Assembly: GCF_001659605.2 (NCBI RefSeq) | Contig: NC_035164.2 | Span: 5,497,379 to 5,561,378 of the forward strand | Source: Manihot esculenta | Lineage: Eukaryota > Streptophyta > Magnoliopsida > Malpighiales > Euphorbiaceae | Direction of reading: 5' to 3' | DNA: 64,000 bases | Part shown: positions 33,701-45,812 of the stretch, in pieces | Layout: every line of letters starts with the position of its first letter | Numbering within the stretch: the first letter of the stretch is position 1 | Translations under genes and position numbers: made by a program | Notes under the pieces: model-generated | Databases searched by the model: none | Seen by the model: the letters and a program-made list of their open reading frames with translations, nothing else | Told to the model about the DNA's origin: nothing

Positions 33701-36700
33701 AGAACAGAAGAGAAAGAAAGGGGTGGAGATAAAAATAGGAGTGTAACGAGGAGAGGGAAAAGAAGGGGGGGGGGAGAGAGAGAGAGAGAGAGAGAGATAA
33801 AAGGAAAGGACACAGGGAAGTTTTTTTTCCCCTTTCAATTATGATTAATGGTTAAATTGACTAAAAATGTACAAAGTAATTTACTTTCTAATAGGGTGTA
33901 AGTAATTTATTTTCCAAAATACAGGGACCAAAGCGTTAATAATGGTCAAACACAAGGACTATACAGTAAATTATCCTTTTTACTTTTGGTTTTTCAGCAA
34001 AATTTTCAAATTTTTTTTAATTAAAAACAAATCATGGCAACCATAAAATTTAGTCACTTGTGGGCATGTTCAAGTCGAGTCAACTACAGCAAGTAGCAAC
34101 CTCTCATGGTGTGCTTTGACTTTGATCAATTTGTGAAATAACTATTTAACAATATCTGTCCTATATACTGAGCATATATTGTTGAACAGGAATGAGTTTA
34201 AACAGGAATAAATGCATGTACAGTAACTAAAATTCAATTAGACATCTTCAACTTGAACTGAATTTGGCTCCTTCATCAAAGCCTATAACGGATGCTCTAT
34301 ACTTGTGGTTCATGCCTACCTATACTAGAAGATGTAGCAAGGGATAATATCAACCTAAGCAAGGTTTCTTATAACAGAGATCTGATCAATCATTAATAAA
34401 AGCAGATGAAATTTCGTTTTATAACCAATCAAATCTTCATCACTAAGATATAAGAATAATCCAAAATTCCCTCAGATAGAAATTACACAAATACATGTAA
34501 AAGTCTTAGATAATAAAGAAAGGAAGGGTAAGAATAGTATCTAACCATGTATAAAGAATGCGCTCCAAGGATTTCTGAACTTGTTCTTGTTGGAAAAATG
34601 TGACATCAGGTACAGTTCTCGGACAATCAACAGAAATCTAACAAGGGAAACAAAGACAAATGTCAAGAATTGGGCACATTGTTTAACAAAAATCAGTGTA
34701 CACATTCAATCAGTAAATACCTGGCGAAGCATGTTGACCTCATCATCTGAACGTTCAGTATCTGGAATGTCATAAAACTGAGCAACAGAATCAAGATACT
34801 CAAGCCGCTTCCTTCTCAAAACCCCCTCCCTTCTATCTGAATTAGGTGGTGCATATCCCTGTTGTCACTTCATATTTAAATTTAAAACAAGCAATAAAAA
34901 TATGATTTAAGAAAAGCAACTACCAACTAGTATTCAAGAGCATAAGAAGCAATATTAGGTTAAGACATAAGCCACACTAGTCAAGGATCATGATCCTTAA
35001 CATGCTAACACTCACTCCAATAAGCAGGAAAACCAAAAACCAGATATAACCATAACTTTTTGGACATATAAGAAGATGAGAACATATTCACAGCCCCATA
35101 AGATTAAGACCCGATTTTGGCAGGACAAATGAACAAATGTAACCACATGTAAAAATTAGGTTATAACCTGTCAGCTTTTGTATCATGTCAAAATTGCATT
35201 ATACCATGTGAACAATCTCTCAGCTTTTGTGTCATTCAATTGCAACTCTGCCACCCTTTCTCTCTCTTGGCCACCATAACAACATATAATCTTTTCCTTA
35301 CTATGCTCTTGTGTTTCTGTGTGTGTGTAAACCAAAAAGAACCCTCTGTCTCTCTCTCTCTCTCTCTCTCATGGCCGCGATGCCAACTTCTAACATTAAT
35401 GCCTGGTTATCCTTTCCTTTACTGTGCTTTGTGTGTGCGTACAGACACAAGTGCAACTACAGAAAACAAAAATGAGGTTGTAGACCCTACAAAAGAACAT
35501 CAAGTTTTAGATGGAAAGCAATTGAAATAATGGGAATTTCAATGGATGGATATGAAAAGCCACATCAAGCTTACCAAGAGAAGCCTCCAAATGGTGGGCC
35601 GCATATATGGTGGTACACCACTCCATGCTAACTCACGCAATCTCTCTGTAAAACAAATTTTTCACGGGAAATTAAATAAAAATGGTAATATTGTAGCACA
35701 TGAAACACAATTATTATTCATATTAAAAGAACAAGGTAAGACCAGTTAATGGAAAAATCAATCTTAAGTTCTGAACCCCAAAAACCAAGGTGCATGATTT
35801 GCAACTCATCATCAAGAAAATAAACACATGAATAATCTTCAAGAAAATAATAACAGGACATTAATATCCAATAGAAATCCAAACTATCAAGCAGAATAGC
35901 AAAACCCAAGACATTCTTGATGAATATATATCTATGACAAAAAAGAAAAATGCATGGTCACTGACCGTAATGTTAATGGCCAGTATCATATTACCTACAA
36001 TAACTGTTTACTAATATAAAATGGGCTCCTTTTTATGGTCGCCATTCCAGATTTTATTCTCCAGAACCCTACTTCTCTATCAGCATTTCTCGTGTCTTTT
36101 TTACTCTTATTCAACCTAAGGGCCAAAAGATGAAGCATCATAGACAAGTTTAGCTTTGCTAACAGCTACTTAGAGCTCCAAATCAATGAACTTTATGTTG
36201 CATCTTCCCTCGTGCGACCAATTAGAGACATCATCATGTAGTTCAGTCTTACTTTTCTTTTATATTTCTTAACTTTCCATCAAAAGCATGCATCAATTGG
36301 ATTTCAATATTTAAGTTAAATATGCAAGTATCTTTGCAATTTTGCATGTTACTATGACTGGGGCAACACTTATTTTTGTAAACTCTAAAATTTTCTTAAG
36401 CCTAAGCATTCCTAACATATTTATTCAAACTTTTATCAATTAAACACTACCCAAAAAGTAAAAATTTATTGAATTTTTATTATATAAGAAGGAAAAAAGC
36501 ATAGCCACCTAAAATTACTGTTGTTGTGGATAGCTCCTTAGTGAACTTCATTACTCTTGTAGAATCTGTAGATCTAGCCCCCATGGGAGACTTCAGAACA
36601 TCCTTGGACGTAGTCTCAATATTGGACAACACAGGTTTCAACTTGTTTGCAGTTGAATTATTATTTACTTTGCTTGCACTCCGGGCTTCAGCCTATATGA

Positions 36701-37923
36701 TAAATTAGATTCTCATTAATCACTAAATAGCATATTTGGAATAAAAGCACAGAAATTGATAAATTAGGTAAATATTGTATATTTTACCCCCCTCGACACG
36801 TCTATTCGATCACTTGTACCGACATCATTCTCTGAGAGGCTCCTTCCAAAACTAGGAGATTGTTCTTGTAGGCCTGGATCCTCTGGTGGATCTGTTCTCC
36901 TAGTCAGTAATATTTTACCAGGAATACTACGACCTTTAAGCAACCTTCATTGAAAAAGATTTGAACAGAAAAAAAAATCTAAGTGCTTTTGAAGTTTGAA
37001 GACAAAATAATTCATAATCTAAAATCCACAGCTAGCAGCAATAAATATGATCACAAAGCACGAGCAAACAATATGGATGTCAAGATCAAGTGGCTTAACT
37101 TTAGAGCTAATATAAGATGACACTTTTCAAGCACATAAACACCAGATGAACTTGTAGCCGAACAAACATATGCATTCATACACACAGATAAAGAAAGAGA
37201 GGGAAGAAGAGAGGCTGGAGTTCTGATAACAGATATTTCATTTTTAGAAGGATAGATCAGGCCAGTGTTATAGCACCCTATCCTCAGATGCATCTCCCAA
37301 TATATCAATGTGTTCAGGACCTACCACTTCATGTGAAACCATAAAACTAAAATGACAGCATTTTTGTGCATGACGATTAAATATCTTGCTTGCTCCTAAA
37401 ACACAGTATTTCATTTTTCAAATGTGAAAACAATACAAATAATTGCAAGATCACCCATTTTAATTCTATCAAACTCATCACAGACAACAAAGCCCACATC
37501 AATTTTATCAGCCGTGACATTTAATTATTGAGATCTTAATGCTACAATTGACAAAGATTTACACAAATTTTAAAATAACTTCAGAATTTCACGTCCAGGA
37601 ACTAGTAGACCAGATTCCTAAGCACAAAAATAAGAGATCTGAAGCTTCTTATGCAAATGTTTCCTCAAAATTAAGAATAACCCTGAACCACTTAAAGCTA
37701 ATGAAGGCGAATGGCAACTTTAATTCTTAGCAACAGGCATAAAAAACGAAATGATTCTTCCATAAACTGAGAATCTAGATCCTCATGAAAACAAATTCAC
37801 GTTTCAATGAATGAGAATTGAGAAATGAAAGGGAATGGAATTCTGTAAGTACCCTTGGACATTTTTTAGGGTCTGGTTGAATCTTGAATCGAGACTTGAA
37901 CTGCTGTTATCGTTGTTCTCCAT
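30790..37923 (-). CDS. TBC-domain Rab GTPase-activating protein, Gyp1/TBC1D22 type
   Basis: Ten coding exons on the minus strand: 37923-37853, 36944-36788, 36692-36509, 35645-35575, 34858-34721, 34637-34546, 32838-32567, 32119-32034, 31876-31775 and 30951-30790. They join in frame to 1335 bases (444 residues plus TAG), with GT-AG borders throughout. A Ser/Asn-rich N terminus (starting MENNDNSSSSL) leads into the TBC domain from about residue 140 (LRELAWSGVPPYMRP). Both catalytic fingers are present: Arg214 in ISVDCPR (IxxDxxR motif) and Gln249 in GYVQG (YxQ motif). Such proteins stimulate GTP hydrolysis by Rab GTPases in membrane traffic; the Rab partner cannot be told here. The exon 3/4 border was chosen to keep VILERLRELAWSG, which matches the family; a weaker alternative removes four residues. 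UTR limits are not resolved. This is the only intact host gene in the window. Confidence 0.92.
30961..31308 (-). repeat. 116-bp tandem repeat in the last intron of the RabGAP gene
   Basis: Three copies with period 116 (starting near 30961, 31077 and 31193). The copy nearest exon 10 supplies the sequence right up to its splice acceptor at 30952-30953. Confidence 0.9.
33765..33797. repeat. G-run and (GA)n microsatellite in intron 6
   Basis: A run of about nine G is followed by about twelve GA units. The long open frame on the minus strand (33481-33813) includes this repeat and shows no protein-like features. Confidence 0.9.
35348..35370. repeat. (CT)n microsatellite in intron 4
   Basis: About eleven CT units in the intron between exons 4 and 5 of the RabGAP gene. 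Confidence 0.9.
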
Positions 37924-39990
37924 GGCTTTCGTCTTCGCTTTTCTTTTGGTGGCTATTGTGCTGTGGAGAAGAGCATTATTCTCTATTTGCTCTCATCGGT
38001 CAGAAATCAAAAGCCCAGATGATTATAAAAGTAAAAGAGAGGTTTTTTAGATTTTTGAATTTGTGTTGAGAAATTTCTGATTCTCAAGTAAAAATCCTTT
38101 CTTTTCAACATGCCATCAATTTTTTTTTGAAAGAAAAAAAATATATTTTAATATAGATTATAAATTTAGAAATTAATTATATTGTAATATTTAACTTTTT
38201 TAATAATTTAAAATTAATAAAAATAATGTTTTATGCTACTGTACTTAAAGAAATTAGATATGTTTTCTCTAATTAAATTAAATTTATTCTTCTGGACTTT
38301 ATGAAATTAAAATAATAAATATAAATATGTAATTATGTTAATATATAAAATAATAGTTGATTTTTAATTATAATAAATTTCAATATTATTTAAGTATATA
38401 ATTTAACTAATTATATCATGGTAAAAAAAACTAATTTATGAAATTATATAATAATATTTTGAGTTTTAGTGAAGTATAATTAATTTATTTTTATGTTTTA
38501 TTTATATGAAAATATAAAGACGATGTCAATTATTTTTAATATTAATTATTGATCATTTAATTTAAATATTTATGTTTTACATATAAAATATTTTATTATA
38601 TTATTTATAATAAAACTAGATATACCCTATAGCCACCAATTTTGCTATATTATATTTAACATATAAATCAATTAGTATAATCTCATTTAATTTATATTAT
38701 TTTCAATATAATTTCCAATTAATTGTTTTTTTAAATAAAAAATTAAATCATTTGTTAATATTTAATATAATTTCACATGTCTCTATCTCACATATTTCAA
38801 TTATAGTATAAGTATATTTTCTATTTAATGTTCTTAATAACAATTTTATTGTTTTAATAAAACTTAATAAACTCATTTTATATTAAAGAAAATTAATGGA
38901 AAAATTTTATATTCTAATTAAAATAACGATTATTTTTTAATATATGTTAATGAATAAAAGAAAAAAGTATAAAAAAATATTATATGGTTTCATTCATTTT
39001 TACTTTAGAGTATTATTTTTTAATATATGTGAATGAATAAAAGAAAAAGTATAAAAAAATATTACGTGGTTTCATTCGTTTTTACTTTAGAGTATATTGT
39101 TTAATTTATATCAAAATAGTACATGTATTATCATGTAGTTAGTAAATAATGATAATTTTCTACCGCTGTCAAAAAATACTGATATGATAAATAAAATATA
39201 ATTATTAATTAAAAAAAATATTAAAAAATATCATGTAATTTTATTTATTTTTATTTTAAAAGTCTGTAATTCAATTTGTTTTAAAGTAGTATCTCATTAT
39301 ATGATTTCATATCAATATTCCGGACTATATCTAAAAATTGTCACTTTTGCTAACAGCGTGATACTACAAGTATTATTTTGATACAAATTAAACTATAGAT
39401 CTTGAAGTAAAAAATCGATAAAATTATTGGGTTTTTTTTACTCTTCTCTATGTAAAATAATAAAAAATTAGTTGAAGTATGGAATATATTTTAAATATTT
39501 AGTAATGATGCGAAAGATAAATATTATTTCTCTAATACCACTTGATGTTGCTGGAAACTTAAACTCTGATTTTCAGTAAGCGACGTAACAGAAACAAGAA
39601 ACAAGATAAAATAAAGAAAAGAAAGAACAAAGAAGAAGAAGAAGACAAGTTTGCTTGTAAGGTTGAAAGGTCAGCCTCTCCGCATAGGTCAGCCCACCGC
39701 ACTGTTTCATTGTCAAGAGTAAAACGTTGTCATCTTGCTTCTAGTATGATCTTTTCAAGGCTCGAGCTAGAGGTAACATTTTCTGAAACCACCCCTAACA
39801 AAGAACATGTGGGGGTTATTCATGCAATTGCAAAAGGACCGAGTGTTAACAGGGGTGGCAACAAGAAGGACGCCACAGATGTTCAACTCCTAGGTCAAAC
39901 TCCAAATTTTGAAATTGGTCAAGTCAAACGATCAAATATTTTATTTTATAAAAATATTTGTGATTTATGGAAATGTTAGGATGCATTCTT
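37924..39990. other. Upstream region of the RabGAP gene, AT-rich intergenic
   Basis: The first 200 bases are mixed-composition and likely hold the leader and core promoter, but no clear TATA box could be assigned. From 38100 the DNA is strongly AT-rich. At about 38935-39100 a segment of roughly 83 bp (ATATATGT..GAATGAATAAAAG..TTTTTACTTTAGAGTAT) is tandemly duplicated. At 39535-39550 CTAATACCACTTGATGTTG resembles a decayed antisense primer binding site of an LTR element, too weak to call. Confidence 0.5.
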
Positions 39991-40059
39991 CAAGCATCTT
40001 TTTTAACAGGAAAGTTGGAAATGTTGAATGGATGAAGGCGTAGAGACAAGAACAAAGGG

Positions 40060-40330
40060 CACAAGGCGAGAATCCGCTAGGCCATCTTGGCGTCGGTCCG
40101 CATAACAAGGCCACAAGGCCATTCGGACATGGGTCCCGCATAACAAGACCACAAGGCCATCTAGGCGTCGATTCCGCATAATAAGGCCACAAGGCCATCC
40201 GGGCATAGGTTCCACATAACAAGGCCACAAGGCTATCCGGACATCGGTCCCACATAACAAGGCCACAAGGCCATCCGAGCATGGGTTTCGCATAATCAAG
40301 GTAATAAATATGCCAGGCCACAAGGCAAAA
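40060..40330. repeat. About 38-bp minisatellite (older repeat, left part)
   Basis: About six degenerate units of the form CGCATAACAAGGCCACAAGG followed by CCATCCGGACATGGGT. The same words (AGGCCATAAGGGGCC) reappear across the gypsy insertion at 62080-62100, so the gypsy cluster sits inside this repeat. Confidence 0.8.
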
Positions 40331-40417
40331 TCCATCAAGCCAGAGGACCGGGTGTTAGTCCCACTGAAAAAGGCATTTTGGTGCCAGCCATAAGGTGAGT
40401 ATACTTTAGGCCAATCA

Positions 40418-42650
40418 TGTAATACCCGGCTAGACTCCGGTATCGGAATTCCTACCGTCAGGTGGAATCTCGGATGTCGGAAGCCTCTAGTAGGGTAAAA
40501 TCATGTTTTTATGAAAGGTTTTAATGTATTTTATGTTTTAAGCATGAAAGAAAATGAGTTTTTGGCATTAAAATAGCATTTGAGGAAAACCCAAGTTCGG
40601 CCGCCGAAACTCAAGTTCGGCCGCCGAACATGCATGCGTTTCGGGTGTGCTTTAGGCCCCCGAAAGCATAAGTGAGGGAAGTCCAGGTTCGGCCGCCGAA
40701 CATGACATGCATGCGGAGGCACATTCGGCCCCGAACATGGTCTGGCCAGCCACTATAAAAGGGTCCCTTAGCCGAAAACGGGCGAGCTTTCCCCATTTTC
40801 GGCCAAGGTGAGCTCTCCGCCGTCCCTCACCCATTTTTGATGTTCTTCCTCTAAATCTTTCAAGATTTTCACTTGTTTTAACTTGATTTTGAAGATTTAA
40901 GCTTTTGAGCAAAGTTTTGGAGCTTGGAGGTTCAAGAACCAAATCTCTCCCAACTCCGAGTTTTTGGTCGTCTCTCTCGATCTTCAAGAGGTAAGAGCCG
41001 ATCTTAAGCTCGTTTTATGTTTTAAATAAGTTTTATGCAAGATCTATGGGTTAGAATGCATGTTTAGGTTATGGTTATGTTTATGGGTATAAATGTGTGT
41101 TCTTGAACAATGTGGTTGCTTGATGTGTTGTAGATGGGGTTTATGATGGTTTGAGGCCCCTAGGAACATGTATGCTTGTGTTTGTGTGTTGTAGAATAGG
41201 TTTGATGCATGTTTGGAAGGTTTGGAGGCGAGATGTGCAAATGGAGCCAAGTTTCTGCCCTTTGGCAGAAACCAGGTTCGGCAGCTGAAGGACTTTCGGC
41301 CGCCGAACATGGCTGGGGAGGCAGCCTTTCGGCTGCCGAAGCTTGCCCTCGAAAGGAGACTTTCGTCTTGTCTGGCAGTTTCGGCCGCCGAAAGTGCCGC
41401 CGAACATGCATGAGTTTCGTCTCTGTCTGGGAGTTTCGGCCGCCGAAGGTGCCGCCGAACCTGCCTGACTTTCGGCTCTGGAGGGACTTTCGGCCGCCGA
41501 ACCTGCCGCCGAAAGTGCCCTGTCCAGGCCTTCTTTGCATATTTTTCCATAGTTGTTTCATGATGTTTTAGGGGGGTTTTTGGGGAGTAGTTTATAGTTA
41601 TGTTCAGGTATGTTTGGTCCCTCATTTGAGTCCACCTGTGTAGGTTCAGGCCCGAGGAACCGAGGACCCCAGCAGTGAGTTTAGCTGCTTCGGTGTTGTC
41701 AGAGTCAGCCAGAGGTGAGTGGAACTAAACTTAATCTTTTAAATTAAGAAATTAAATGTTTTATCATGTTTCATGCATCATGATTATGCAATAGGATGAT
41801 TGCATTAGTATTCACGAATATGCCGCATTGCATCGATTGTTGTTGATGTGGGTGAATGTTGGATGACCCAATTAGTCCATGACAGGAAGACCAGGACCCC
41901 ATTCTACGGCCTGGCACGGTTATGGGACACGAAGACCAGGAGCCCAGAGGAGGCCCTGGGACAATGGTAAGTAATGTATGTTATGACAGGAAGACCAGGA
42001 CCCCATGCTACGGCCTGGCACAGAGTTAGCTTGGACTAATTGGTGACAAGTTCACCCAACCCTTATGTGAATTGTCTGTGTTATGATGCATTTCATAGGA
42101 GCATGTTTGATAATATGTTTTATGGTTCTACTCACTGGGCTTTTAGCTCACCCCTCTCCCTTTACCCCCAGGCTTGCAGGTACAGGATAGAGCAGGAGTC
42201 CGGTTAGAGTAAGGGAGTTATGTTTATGTAATAGCTAGCAATGGACATGATCAAATTGTAAATGTAAAGTCTTAATCAGTATAGTCATGTAATGAGATGA
42301 TGTATATGGATGTTAGAAGTGTGCTTGACCATAGATTGTGCTATCCCTTTAATACATGATCTTAGAGATTTTTACGATGTTTATGTAAACCAACTCAACG
42401 TATGTTATGTCACCCCTTGGGGGCATTGATGAGATCCCACAAAGGGATCAATGTTATGACAATGTTTATGCTCAGGTTGAGTTTGGTTGATGTTTATGGA
42501 AAGAAAAGTTTTAATTTTTATGCATATTGTTGATCATGTATGGGATTATACAGGTTTACAGGTTTTATGTCAGGCTTGCTATGGGTCCCGGCGGCCTTAA
42601 GCCGATCTGGATCCTAGCGCCGGTAGCGGTCCGATTTTCGGGTCGTTACA
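40418..42650 (+). repeat. 5' LTR of Tekay element C
   Basis: 2233 bp, TGTAATACCC to GGTCGTTACA. Palindrome array at about 40593-40735, TATA box (TATAAAA) at 40754-40760, donor-like AAGAG|GTAAGAG with GT at 40991-40992. A second palindrome array lies at 41276-41516. A minisatellite at about 41883-42021 has units of type GACCAGGACCCCATTCTACG then CCTGGCA. Confidence 0.92.
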
Positions 42651-42653
42651 GAA

Positions 42654-42665
42654 TGGTATCAGAGC
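42654..42665 (+). other. Primer binding site of element C
   Basis: TGGTATCAGAGC, three bases after the LTR end; initiator tRNA-Met type. Confidence 0.92.
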
Positions 42666-42923
42666 CCCAGGTTCATATGGTCGGACCTAGAGTGTCGGGC
42701 TCATAGATGTTATAGAAGGTCAAGCACAATAGGAAAGATCATGTCCACTAGGATAGGATGTGGAGTCCTGTCTTACATGATGATGTGAAATGCCATGATA
42801 ATATGCATGTGCATTAATGATATGCTATGATATGTGATGTATGTGATGCGGGTTCATGTGTGCCCACATGAACCATATGATGCTAATGTTGCTTGTGATG
42901 TGCACTGTTTTTCAGAAAACAGG

Positions 42924-43586
42924 ATGAGAGGAACTCGTCGATCAGCAAGATTGACTGGAGTACCACCTGAGGATGAGGGCACGAGCACCCGTCCTCCAGC
43001 ATTGCCTAGGGCAATGTCTAGTAGGTCTAACCGAGAAAGAGCAGCAAGAGACCCTAGAAGGTCTTTGGATCTGGGTAGAAGCAGATCAGTCAGAGGAACA
43101 GTTCAGGGAGGAGCTTTAGAGGACATGGGGGATGATATGGATGTAGAGCAGAGGAGGGATGGCAGTCTGGGAGTTAGCATGTCAGAGGAAGGTATGGGAG
43201 AGTCCCAAGGAGGCACTCAGGCCTCGGGATTTGTTCAGCCACCCCACTACCCACACTTCTCACAACATCCCGGGTATTCGATGGGAGGTACATCGGATTA
43301 CCCTAGTTTCACCCCTTATCCCACACAGATGCCATACCCACCATACTACCCACCATATTCACAATACCCAATGTATCCACCTCCACCTTACTATCCAAAT
43401 CCAGCAAACCCTACCCCAGGGGATGCTGCACCTCCTCCTCCTCCAGCAGAACCAGCAGCCCCGGTTACTCAACCTTCTAGACCTAGCTCAGCCAGTGGGA
43501 GCAAGGTCAAGATGACCGATTACATGAAACTGGGTGCTCCTCAGTATGAAAAAGGGGATGACCCATTTGTGTATCTTGAAAGGGTT
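42924..43586 (+). pseudogene. N-terminal gag of element C, cut by insertion
   Basis: Starts [12 protein letters not shown] and covers the Arg-rich, Pro/Tyr-rich N-terminal part of gag (221 codons), then stops at the target site GGGTT where element B inserted. The frame resumes at 53086 in the same phase. A splice-acceptor-like GTTTTTCAG lies just before the ATG. Confidence 0.88.
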
Positions 43587-45735
43587 TGTAACAGCCCGGA
43601 AACCGAACTGCCACCGGCACTAGGATCCAGATCGACTTAAGGTCGCCGGGACCCGTAGTAAGCCTGCTATCCTGTCTGTATACCTGTGAAATCCCATACA
43701 TGATCATACATTATCTGTACACACATAACACTTTTCTTTCTTCCAAGGCTTAACCTGTGCATGCACTCTCTCTGTGCTCTACCAATCCCTACTAGAGCTC
43801 CTCATGGCTCTAGGCGGATCAATCTCATAATGTTAAGCCTGGTTTTGCTCATAAACATACAACAATAAAGAAACATACATAAACTGATCATGTGACTCCA
43901 CAAAGGGATTACAACTCTTATAGTCAAGCATCATTCTATACACTATACATATACACAATCTCTATACATTTACATGTCCACACTAGCTATGACAAAACTC
44001 TGTACTCTTCTTGTACCCTGCTGAGTTCTCTCTGATCTCTGAACCTGCACAACTGAAGTTAGGGGAGAGGGATGAGCTACGATAGCCCAGTGAGTAGAAT
44101 AGACAAATACAGGTGATAAAACATGCTCTCATGGAATGCAACACATAATCACATAACCTCGGCCGGACGGATCAAAACTCCCTCTATCTCATCTGGGGTA
44201 CCTAAGTACCATGTGCCTGGTCCCCGTAGGGCTGTTCCAGGTCTTTATGCCTGGTCCTCGTAAGGCTGTTCTAGGTCTTTCCTCTGAGGGCTAATGAATC
44301 CTCACGAAGTCCGTGTCGTCTCACAGAAGCAATGTACAAGGAGCAGTGCCAAGTACAAGGATAAATGCAATGCATCATCTTTGTGTACACTAATGCACTC
44401 ACCCTATAGCATATTCATGATGCATGAAGCATGATAAAATATTCAGTTCTCATATTAAAACATTAAGTTAAATTCCACTCACCTGGTTATCTCTGAACTG
44501 ACTCTGCAGGTTCTGACACTGGACTCACTGCTGACTTCCCTGATTCCTCTGGTCCGTACCTACACAGGTGGACTCAAATGAGGGACTAAACTCACTCAAG
44601 AACATCTCTACGAAACTCCCCAAAACCCCTCTAAACAAACCTCAAACCATCACACAAAACATGCAAAGGAAAACTGGACAGGGCACTTTCGGCGGCAGGT
44701 TCGGCGGCCGAAACCCCACTCCAGAGACGAAACTCATGCATGTTCGGCGGCACCTTCGGCGGCCGAAGGTCTCGTCCAGAGACGAAACTCACACACTTTC
44801 GGCGGCCGAACTCCCTCTTTCGGCGGCCGAAAGTCCCTTTCTAAACCGAAAGCCTAGCTTTCGGGGGCAACCTTTGGCAGCCGAACTGCCTCCACAAGGG
44901 GTTCGGCGGCCGAACCTTCCTTCGGCGGCCGAACCTGGTTTTGCCCGAAGGGCAGAACCCTGCTCTGTTTCATGCAAACTTTGCCCAAAAACCTACAAAC
45001 ATGCATATCAACTACTCCCAACTAGCATATACACATATATATGCACAAAGGGATCTAAAACTACCCTAAAACCCCAAACAAACATAGCACATAACACTTA
45101 AACATGCTGGAACACCACAAAGCACCAAAAACCTCACCTAAACCTAAACATGCAAACTACCCATACAAACTTCATAAAACCTTTCAAAATCATCAAAGAA
45201 GCTCAGGATCTTCACTTACCTCTTACACAACTTGAGGATGAAGGATCCTAACGTGGAGATATGAAGAAAAGCTCTTCCAAAGCTCCAAGCTTCAAAACTT
45301 GCTTCTTTGCTCAAAACCTTCATAAGTCACCAAAACTCTTAAAACTCTTGAAAGATTTGATGAAAATCATGGAAAACATGAAAGTCAACGTAGGAGAGGC
45401 TGAAACTCACCTCTGGCTGCAAGTGGAGGAGAACTAACCTCCTTCCACCGACCCTTGGCCCTTTTATAGGTGGCTGGCCAGACCACCTTCGGCAGCCGAA
45501 CGTGAAGCCGCAACCATGCAATGTTCGGCGGCCGAAAGTGACCTTCGGCGGCCGAACCTTTGCATTTCTCCCTTGTTGCTTTTCTTTCAAAACTCAAGTC
45601 TTTTAACACTTCAAAACATGAAAACAAGTGAAAATACCTTGAAAAACATATGTATTACCCTTCTCGAGGGTTCCGACACCCGAGATTCCACCGGACTACA
45701 GGAATTCCGATGCCGAACTCGAGCCGGGTATTACA
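43587..45735 (-). repeat. 3' LTR of element B
   Basis: 2149 bp. TATA (TATAAAA) at 45468-45462, donor-like AAGAG|GTAAGTG with GT at 45219-45218. Palindrome arrays lie at about 44690-44940 and 45485-45560, and a hairpin minisatellite at about 44211-44280. Confidence 0.92.
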
Positions 45736-45772
45736 TTCTCCCCCCCTTAAGAACATTCGTCCCCGAATGTTC
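45736..45772 (-). other. PPT and hairpin of element B
   Basis: On the minus strand the perfect stem GAACATTCG with loop GGGA (45772-45751) is followed by the G-rich tract ending at the LTR. Confidence 0.82.
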
Positions 45773-45812
45773 CTAACACAACATAAACACATAGAAAAGG
45801 GGAAAACTAACC

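Noticed and set aside
33481..33813. 110-codon open frame on the minus strand with a hydrophobic start
   Set aside because: It lies in an intron, its N terminus translates the (GA)n microsatellite, and nothing resembles a known protein.
33830..33990. Possible small repeat (AGGGACCAAAGCG and ACACAAGGACTATACAG words)
   Set aside because: Looks like common plant repeat text, but no ends, target duplication or second copy in the window.
39535..39560. Antisense PBS-like word CTAATACCACTTGATGTTG suggesting another LTR element
   Set aside because: Two mismatches to the tRNA-Met site and no LTR pair or coding sequence could be found beside it.
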